Made by a program: the position numbers and the translations under genes
Notes under the pieces: model-generated
Database searches by the model: none
What the model was told of the DNA's origin: nothing
Seen by the model: only the letters and a program-made list of their open reading frames with translations
Shown here: positions 57,032 through 64,000 of the stretch, piece after piece
Layout: the number at the start of each line of letters is the position of its first letter
Position numbering within the stretch: position 1 is the first letter of the stretch
NCBI GenBank assembly: GCA_963783785.1
Contig: CAWAOQ010000006.1
Span: 372,001 to 436,000 of the forward strand
Length of the DNA: 64,000 bases
Direction: 5' to 3'
From: CADEEN01 sp963783785
Lineage (GTDB): Bacteria > Pseudomonadota > Gammaproteobacteria > Burkholderiales > Burkholderiaceae_C

Positions 57032-57726
57032 CTAGATCGACATCCTCTGCCGCACGCCGTCGGCGGCCATGTCGGCGCCGCGGCCGCGGGCAACGATCTC
57101 GCCACGCTCCATCACCAGGTACTGATCGGCCAGTTCGGCGGCGAAGTCGTAGTACTGCTCGACCAGCACGATGGCCATCGTCCTGCGGTCGGCGAGCATG
57201 CGGATGACGCGGCCGATGTCTTTGATGATGCTCGGCTGGATGCCTTCGGTCGGTTCGTCGAGCATCAGCAGCCTGGGGCCGGCGGCCAGCGCGCGTGCGA
57301 TCGCAAGCTGCTGCTGCTGCCCGCCCGACAGGTCACCGCCACGCCGCCCGAGCATCTGCCTGAGCACCGGAAACAGATCGAACAATTCAGCCGGGATCGG
57401 GGTGCCGCCGGGCCGCGTCGCCAGCCCCATGCGCAGGTTGTCTTCGACGCTGAGCCGGCCAAAGATCTCGCGGCCCTGCGGCACGTAGCCGATGCCCGCG
57501 CGGACGCGGTCGTAGGACGTGGCCTTGGTGATGTTCTTGCCGTCCAGCGCGATGGCGCCCGTCTTCACCGGCACCACACCCATCAGGCTCTTCAACAGCG
57601 TGGTCTTGCCGACGCCATTGCGGCCGAGCACCACCGTCACTTCGCCCAGCTTCGCCTCGAAGCCGACGTTGCGCAGGATGTGCGAGCCACCGTAGAACTG
57701 GTTGAGACCGTTGACTTCGAGCATCG

Positions 57727-57730
<4 letters not shown>
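57032..57730 (-). CDS. urtE: Urea ABC transporter ATP-binding protein UrtE
   Basis: A 232-residue LivF-like ATPase: Walker A GRNGVGKTTLLKS, signature LSGGQQQQLAIARAL, Walker B LLMLDEPTEGIQPS and switch His replaced by Gln in IVLVEQYYDFA, as usual for UrtE/LivF. UrtE powers high-affinity urea uptake. It overlaps urtD by four bases. Confidence 0.95.
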
Positions 57731-58574
<844 letters not shown>

Positions 58575-58578
<4 letters not shown>

Positions 58579-59639
58579 GCCTTCTTCCTCACGAGGCCGA
58601 TGATCCCGTTGGGCAGGAACAGCGTCACCGCGATGAACAGCGCGCCCAGGAAGTACAGCCAGAACTCGGGGAACGCCACCGTGAACCAGCTCTTCGCGCC
58701 ATTGACGAAGAAGGCGCCGACGATCGGCCCGATCAGCGTCGCGCGGCCGCCCACGGCCGCCCAGATCGCCATCTCGATGCTGGCCGCCGGGCTCATCTCG
58801 CCGGGGTTGATGATGCCCACCTGCGGCACGTAGAGCGCGCCCGCCACCGCGCACATCACCGCGCTCAGGGTCCAGATCGAGAGCTTGTACGCGACCGGGT
58901 CGTAGCCGGTGAACATCACGCGCGTCTCGGCATCGCGAATCGCCTGCAACACGCGCCCGTACTTGCTGTGCACGATCGCGCGCGCCATCAGGAAGAAGGC
59001 GATCAGCACCAGACCGCTCAGCACGCACAGCAAGACGCGCATGTGCTGCGTGATCGGAATGCCGAGGATGCGCTTGAAGTCGGTGAATCCGTTGTTGCCG
59101 CCGAAGCCGGTCTCATTGCGGAAGAACAGCAGCATCGCGGCAAAGGTGAGCGCCTGCGTGATGATCGAGAAGTACACACCCTTGATGCGCGAGCGGAACG
59201 CGAAGTAGCCGAACACGAACGCCAGCAGGCCCGGCACCAGCACGACGAGCAGCATCTGCGCGACGAAGCTGTCGGAGAGCGCCCAGTGCCACGGAAACTC
59301 CTTCCAGTTCAGGAAGACCATGAAGTCGGGCATCGGCATGCGGTACTGGCCGTCGCTGCCGATCTGGCGCATCAGGTACATGCCCATGCCGTAGCCGCCG
59401 AGCGCGAAGAACAGGCCGTGGCCGAGCGAAAGGATGCCGGTGTAGCCCCAGATCAGGTCCATCGCCAGCGCGCAGATCGCGTAGCAGAGGATCTTGCCGA
59501 GCAGGCTGACGTAGAAGTCGCTGAGGTGCAGCGCGCTTGTCGGCGACACCCCGAGATTGAGCAGCGGCACCACGGCGGCGATCACCGTCGTGGCCGCCAG
59601 CACGCCGGTCCAGCCCCGGACACCGAGCATCGTCTTCAT
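58575..59639 (-). CDS. urtC: Urea ABC transporter permease UrtC
   Basis: A 354-residue LivM-like permease with about ten hydrophobic segments. UrtC text: GYTGILSLGHGLFFALGGYG, FRNETGFGGNNGFTDFK and AETRVMFTGYDPVAYKLSIW. It forms the channel with UrtB. It starts at 59639 and overlaps the urtB stop by ATGA. Confidence 0.95.
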
Positions 59640-61225
59640 GCCTCCGCACTCCGGCCCTTCAACGCGAAGATCCCCTGCGGCCGCTTCTGGATGAAGATGA
59701 CGATCAGCACCAGCACCATGATCTTGGCCAGCACCGCGCCCGAAAGCCCTTCGAGCAGCTTGTTCAGCACGCCGAGGCCGAGTGCCGCATAGACGGTACC
59801 GGCAAGCTGCCCGACGCCACCGAGCACGACGACCATGAACGAGTCGACGATGTAGCCCTGGCCGAGGTCGGGACCGACATTGCCGACCTGCGACAGCGCG
59901 CAGCCCGCCAGGCCGGCAATGCCCGAGCCGAGCGCGAAGGCGTAGGTGTCGATGCGCGCGGTGTTGACGCCCACGCAGGCGGCCATGCGGCGGTTCTGCG
60001 TCACGCCGCGCACGAAGAGGCCCAGGCGCGTGCGCGAGATCAGCGCCCACACGCCCACCAGCACCAGGATCGCGAAGCCGACGATCGCGATGCGGTTGAA
60101 GGGCAGCGTCAGGTTGCTCATCACGTCGACGCCGCCCGACAGCCACGACGGGTTCTCGACAGGCACGTTCTGCGCGCCGAAGATCGATCGCACCAGTTGC
60201 TGCAGCATCAGGCTGATGCCCCAGGTGGCGAGCAGCGTTTCCAGCGGCCGGCCATAGAGCCAGCGGATCACGCTGCGCTCGAGCGCGGCACCGACGAGCG
60301 CGGCGGCGACGAAGGAGACCGGGATCGCGAGCAGCACATACGCATCGAATGCGCCCGGCAGCCAGGCCTTGAACAGGTTCTGGATGACATAGGTGGCGTA
60401 GGCGCCGATCATCATCAGCTCGCCGTGGGCCATGTTGATCACGCCCATCAGGCCGTAGGTGATGGCCAGGCCCAAAGCCACCAGCAGCAGGATCGAACCC
60501 AGGCTGATGCCGGTGAAGACCACGCCCAGGCGCTCACCCCAGGCCAGGCGGCCTTCGATCGCACGCAACGCGACCGTGATGGCCGCGTTCACGTCGGCCT
60601 CGGTCTCGACCTTCTGCCGTTCGAGCAGCAGGGTCTTGGTGGCGGGCGTCCCGCTGGCACCGAGCGCGGTGGCGGCCTCCAGGCGCTTGGCCTTGTCGGC
60701 GCTGCCCAGCAGCATCGCGGAGCGGATGTGACCCAGCGACAGCTTGATTGCCGGCACGGTTTCCGCCGCAAGGGCCTTCTCGATCAGCGGCAACTTGGCC
60801 TCGTCGGGCTCACCCTGCAGCGTCTTCACCGCCTCGGTGCGCACGGCCACGTCGGACGAGAAGAGCTTGATCGATGCCAGAGCCGCATCGAGTTCGCCAC
60901 GCATCTGGTTGTTGTTGATGACGTCTTCGGCCGTCTCCGGCACGGGCATTTCGGCACCGGTCACCGGGTCGAAGCCCTTGCCGTCCTTGACCACGAAGAC
61001 GGCGGTGTCGGTGAACTTCACCGCGTCGTCCGACAGGGCCTGGATCAATGCAACGGTCTTCTCGTCCGCACCGCCGAGCACGGTATTGAGCGCGGCAATG
61101 CGGGTCTCGGCCTCGCCGACGGCGAGCGCGCGAGCCTGCTGCGGTGTGAGCGCGAGGGCGGGCGCGGCGCAACACAGGGCCACGATCAGCCAGGCCAAGC
61201 AGCGCAAGGGGGATAGGACGGACAT
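59636..61225 (-). CDS. urtB: Urea ABC transporter permease UrtB
   Basis: A 529-residue protein: signal peptide, a periplasmic HEAT-like N-terminal domain of about 210 residues (typical of UrtB), then a LivH-like permease (LAITYGLMGVINMAHGELMM, TQNRRMAACVGVNTARIDT, DSFMVVVLGGVGQLAGTVYA). The start at 61225 (MSVLSPLRC) was chosen because the signal peptide begins there. Confidence 0.94.
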   Translation of the reverse strand: MSVLSPLRCLAWLIVALCCAAPALALTPQQARALAVGEAETRIAALNTVLGGADEKTVALIQALSDDAVKFTDTAVFVVKDGKGFDPVTGAEMPVPETAEDVINNNQMRGELDAALASIKLFSSDVAVRTEAVKTLQGEPDEAKLPLIEKALAAETVPAIKLSLGHIRSAMLLGSADKAKRLEAATALGASGTPATKTLLLERQKVETEADVNAAITVALRAIEGRLAWGERLGVVFTGISLGSILLLVALGLAITYGLMGVINMAHGELMMIGAYATYVIQNLFKAWLPGAFDAYVLLAIPVSFVAAALVGAALERSVIRWLYGRPLETLLATWGISLMLQQLVRSIFGAQNVPVENPSWLSGGVDVMSNLTLPFNRIAIVGFAILVLVGVWALISRTRLGLFVRGVTQNRRMAACVGVNTARIDTYAFALGSGIAGLAGCALSQVGNVGPDLGQGYIVDSFMVVVLGGVGQLAGTVYAALGLGVLNKLLEGLSGAVLAKIMVLVLIVIFIQKRPQGIFALKGRSAEA

Positions 61226-61297
61226 GGCGGTGCAAGCGCGGCGGGCGCTCAGGACAGGCGAGTGAGTGGCGACGGGGACGGTGCAACCCACCCGCGG

Positions 61298-61325
61298 CCC
61301 GTCTGCGGCGCAGGCCGCAGACGGG
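61298..61325. terminator. Strong hairpin between urtA and urtB
   Basis: A perfect 12-bp stem CCCGTCTGCGGC/GCCGCAGACGGG with a GCAG loop, 15 bases beyond the urtA stop. No T-run follows on the urt strand, so partial termination or protection of urtA mRNA is more likely than a full stop. Such hairpins behind binding-protein genes let them be made in excess over the membrane subunits. Confidence 0.55.
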
Positions 61326-61339
61326 GGATCGGGCGCGGC

Positions 61340-62632
61340 TTACTTCTTGGGTGCCGCGGCCACGACCACCGGCTCGTCCTTCTTGCCCTTGTTCTCGGGG
61401 ATGAACGGACTCCACGGCTGGGCCTTGACCGGGCCCGGCGTCTTCCAGACCACGTTGAACTGGCCATCGGCCTTGATCTCGCCGATGAACACGCTCTTGT
61501 GCAGGTGGTGGTTCTTCTCGTCCATCTTCGAGGTGATGCCGCTCGGCGCAGTGAAGGTCTGGCCGGCCATCGCCGCGATCACCTTGTCGGTGTCGGTGCT
61601 GCCGGCCTTCTTGACCGCCTGCGCCCACATGTTGATGCCGATGTAGGTGGCTTCCATCGGGTCGTTGGTCAGCGGCTTGTCCTTGTGGCCGGCGATGCCC
61701 TTGGCCTTGGCGTAGGCGCTCCACTTCTTGATGAACTCGGTGTTGGCCGGGGACTTGATCGACTGGAAGTAGTTCCACGCCGCCAGGTGGCCGACCAGCG
61801 GCTTGGTGTCGACGCCGCGCAGCTCTTCTTCGCCGACCGAGAACGCCACCACCGGCACGTCCTTGGCCTTCAGGCCGGCGTTGCCGAGCTCCTTGTAGAA
61901 CGGCACGTTCGAGTCGCCGTTGATGGTCGAGACCACCGCGGTCTTGCCGCCGGCCGCGAACTTCTTGATGTCGGCGACGATGGTCTGGTAGTCGCTGTGG
62001 CCGAACGGGGTGTACTTCTCGTCGATGTCGGAATCCTTCACGCCCTTGCTGTGCAGGAAGGCGCGCAGGATCTTGTTGGTGGTGCGCGGGTAGACGTAGT
62101 CGGTGCCGAGCAGCACCCAGCGCTTGGCGCCGCCACCGGCCTTGCTCATCAGGTACTCGACCGCAGGAATGGCCTGCTGGTTCGGCGCCGCGCCGGTGTA
62201 GAACACATTCTTCGACAGCTCCTCGCCTTCGTACTGCACCGGGTAGAAGAGCAGGCTGTTCATCTCTTCGTAGACCGGCAGCACCGACTTGCGGCTCACG
62301 CTGGTCCAGCAGCCGAAGGTCACGACGACCTTGTCCTGGCCGATCAGCTGCTTGGCCTTCTCGGCAAACAGCGGCCAGTTCGAGGCCGGATCGACGACCA
62401 CGGGCTCGAGCTTCTTGCCGAGCAGGCCGCCCTTGGCATTGATCTCGTCGATGGCCATCAGCACGGTGTCCTTCAACACCGTTTCCGAGATCGCCATCGT
62501 GCCCGACAGCGAGTGCAGCACGCCGACCTTGATGGTCTCTTGTGCCAGCGCGGGTACGGCAAATCCAGCCGCCAGCAACGCGGCGGCGAGGGTCTTGAGG
62601 CCACTGCGGCGCAGCGGATTTTTCAGGCTCAT
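61340..62632 (-). CDS. urtA: Urea ABC transporter substrate-binding protein UrtA
   Basis: A 430-residue periplasmic protein: signal (LKTLAAALLAAGFAVPALA), then ETIKVGVLHSLSGTMAISET, TFGCWTSVSRKSVLPVYEE, LLFYPVQYEGEE and YVYPRTTNKILRAFL, all characteristic of UrtA. First gene of urtABCDE. It is divergent from ureA with 104 bases between, where the nitrogen-regulated promoters should lie. Confidence 0.95.
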   Translation of the reverse strand: MSLKNPLRRSGLKTLAAALLAAGFAVPALAQETIKVGVLHSLSGTMAISETVLKDTVLMAIDEINAKGGLLGKKLEPVVVDPASNWPLFAEKAKQLIGQDKVVVTFGCWTSVSRKSVLPVYEEMNSLLFYPVQYEGEELSKNVFYTGAAPNQQAIPAVEYLMSKAGGGAKRWVLLGTDYVYPRTTNKILRAFLHSKGVKDSDIDEKYTPFGHSDYQTIVADIKKFAAGGKTAVVSTINGDSNVPFYKELGNAGLKAKDVPVVAFSVGEEELRGVDTKPLVGHLAAWNYFQSIKSPANTEFIKKWSAYAKAKGIAGHKDKPLTNDPMEATYIGINMWAQAVKKAGSTDTDKVIAAMAGQTFTAPSGITSKMDEKNHHLHKSVFIGEIKADGQFNVVWKTPGPVKAQPWSPFIPENKGKKDEPVVVAAAPKK

Positions 62633-62736
62633 GGGTTCTCCTTCAGATTGATCGACACGGTCCCGCCATCCCTATCGCAACACCCGTGCCAACCGTCACG
62701 GATTACGATGGCATCGAACCTGCTGAGGGCACCGCC

Positions 62737-63039
62737 ATGGAACTGACCCCGCGCGAGAAAGACAAGCTGCTGCTCTTCACCGCTGCGCTGCTGGCCGAGC
62801 GCCGTCGTGCGCGCGGACTGAAGCTGAACTACCCCGAGGCCGTGGCGCTGATCAGCGCGGCCATCATGGAAGGCGCGCGTGACGGCAAGAGCGTGGCCGC
62901 GCTGATGAGCGAAGGCAAGACGGTGCTCTCGCGCACCGACGTGATGGAGGGCGTGGCCGAAATGATCGCGGAGATCCAGGTCGAGGCCACCTTCCCGGAC
63001 GGCACCAAGCTGGTGACCGTGCACCAACCGATTGCATGA
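62737..63039 (+). CDS. ureA: Urease gamma subunit
   Basis: A 100-residue UreA, the standard length: MELTPREKDKLLLFTAALL, GLKLNYPEAVALISA and EIQVEATFPDGTKLVTVH. Part of the urease heterotrimer. The start at 62737 matches the family; an in-frame earlier codon at 62686 would add non-family residues. Confidence 0.97.
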   Translation: MELTPREKDKLLLFTAALLAERRRARGLKLNYPEAVALISAAIMEGARDGKSVAALMSEGKTVLSRTDVMEGVAEMIAEIQVEATFPDGTKLVTVHQPIA

Positions 63040-63063
63040 CAAGCCAACCCAGTGCGCACCAAC

Positions 63064-63369
63064 ATGATCCCAGGCGAACTCTTCACCGATGGCCCCGACC
63101 TGGCACTCAACGCCGGGCGACGCACGATCACCGTGGTGGTCGAGAACGCCGGTGACCGGCCGATCCAGGTCGGCTCGCACTACCACTTCGCCGAGACGAA
63201 CGCCGCGCTGCGCTTCGACCGCGGCGCGGCGCGCGGCATGCGCCTGAACATCCCGTCGGGCACCGCGGTGCGCTTCGAGCCGGGGCAGCAACGCACCGTC
63301 GAACTGGTGGACTACGCCGGCGATCGGGTGGTATTCGGTTTTCGCGGCCTCGTGCAAGGAGCGCTCTGA
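63064..63369 (+). CDS. ureB: Urease beta subunit
   Basis: A 101-residue UreB: MIPGELFTDGPDLALNAGR, VENAGDRPIQVGSHYHFAET and GTAVRFEPGQQRTVELV. ATG 63064 gives the family N-terminus. It overlaps ureC by TGATG. Confidence 0.96.
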   Translation: MIPGELFTDGPDLALNAGRRTITVVVENAGDRPIQVGSHYHFAETNAALRFDRGAARGMRLNIPSGTAVRFEPGQQRTVELVDYAGDRVVFGFRGLVQGAL

Positions 63370-64000
63370 TGAGCAAGATCGGCCGCCGCGCCTACGCCGA
63401 GATGTTCGGCCCGACCACCGGCGATCGCGTGCGCCTGGCCGACACCGAACTCGTCATCGAAGTCGAACGCGACCTCACGGTCTACGGCGAAGAGGTCAAG
63501 TTCGGCGGCGGCAAGACCATCCGCGACGGCATGGGCCAGTCACAACGGGTCAACGGCCCGCACCCGCACGAAGCCTGCGACTGCGTGATCACCAACGCGC
63601 TGATCCTCGACCACTGGGGCATCGTCAAGGCCGACATCGGCTTGAAGGGCTGCCGCATCGCGGCGATCGGCAAGGCCGGCAACCCCGACGTGATGCCGGG
63701 TGTGGACATCGTCATCGGCCCGGGCACCGAGATCATTGCCGCCGAGGGCCTGATCGTCACCGCCGGCACCGTCGACACCCACATCCACTTCATCTGCCCG
63801 CAGCAGATCGAGGAAGCGCTGATGGCGGGCACGACGACGATGCTCGGCGGCGGCACCGGGCCGGCCACCGGCACCTTCGCCACCACCTGCACGCCGGGGC
63901 CGGAGAACATCGCGCAGATGCTGCGGGCGGCCGACGCCTTCCCGATGAACCTCGGCTTCATGGGCAAGGGCAACGCCAGCCGGCCCGAGGCGCTGCGCCA
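63369..64000 (+). CDS. ureC: Urease alpha subunit, N-terminal part
   Basis: The first 210 residues of UreC (normally about 570); the gene runs off the window. SKIGRRAYAEMFGPTTGDRV and GGGKTIRDGMGQSQ fit, and nickel-ligand HxH is visible in VDTHIHFICPQQ. The later nickel ligands (carbamylated Lys and two His) are outside the window. Confidence 0.96.
   Translation, partial: MSKIGRRAYAEMFGPTTGDRVRLADTELVIEVERDLTVYGEEVKFGGGKTIRDGMGQSQRVNGPHPHEACDCVITNALILDHWGIVKADIGLKGCRIAAIGKAGNPDVMPGVDIVIGPGTEIIAAEGLIVTAGTVDTHIHFICPQQIEEALMAGTTTMLGGGTGPATGTFATTCTPGPENIAQMLRAADAFPMNLGFMGKGNASRPEALR

Noticed and set aside
62633..62736. Riboswitch upstream of ureA or urtA
   Set aside because: The 104-base region has no structure I can match to a known riboswitch class.

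Overview
The window is high-GC DNA with dense genes, many ATGA or TGATG start/stop overlaps, and a gene set typical of Burkholderiales. The combination (5-oxoprolinase with a TRAP transporter, orphan Bug-type binding proteins, urt/ure, DUF3570/DUF4266/ApbE) points to the Rubrivivax/Leptothrix/Methylibium group. This placement is inferred from gene content; no 16S gene is present. The sequence carries many single-base frame breaks in otherwise conserved genes, most densely at 38.2-43.5 kb. I read these mainly as assembly errors in a draft or long-read assembly, not as true pseudogenes.

Layout. 0-5.4 kb: end of recJ, a PQQ sugar dehydrogenase, a 3'-truncated pcaC, a SapC-like gene, a CorC/HlyC-like membrane protein and apaH. 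5.4-6.6 kb: tRNA-Ser(UGA), then about 0.75 kb of decayed, atypical DNA and a small hypothetical gene. 6.6-10.7 kb: an Hpt protein and a REC-PAS-GGDEF-EAL response regulator, then a GspE-N-domain protein. 10.8-17.4 kb: a TRAP transporter (dctPQM) divergent from a fused 5-oxoprolinase. 17.4-20.3 kb: an ECF sigma/anti-sigma pair divergent from bufA1-bufB-bufC, a bufferin-type copper-binding RiPP locus. 20.3-25.2 kb: a ynjBCD-like ABC transporter plus a CDP-alcohol phosphatidyltransferase, interrupted between permease and ATPase by a pair of inverted, hairpin-bounded repeat elements. 25.3-36.1 kb: flavoproteins, DUF547, MarC, XerD, a Bug binding protein, an AEC transporter, QueG, TsaE and AmiC.

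36.1-47.65 kb holds two convergent operons. DUF6502-DUF5666 (plus strand) faces a long minus-strand operon: a CPBP intramembrane protease (MrtJ-like), a choice-of-anchor-D cytochrome-like protein with a JDVT-CTERM-like C-terminus, TlpA, DUF4266, DUF3570, ApbE, DsbD and TrxB. Both operons start with the same palindrome, AATGTG-N7-CACA(T/C)T. I propose one co-regulated cell-envelope redox and protein-sorting island. 47.8-50.4 kb: a small Cys-rich ORF, then hiuH, a Bug binding protein and xdhC (purine/urate breakdown). 50.5-53.1 kb: a NMT1/TauA-type ABC transporter. 53.1-56.0 kb: a 50-residue membrane peptide gene divergent from a winged-helix/NB-ARC regulator. 56.0-64.0 kb: nitrogen acquisition from urea, with ureD, then urtABCDE on the opposite strand, then ureABC running off the end.
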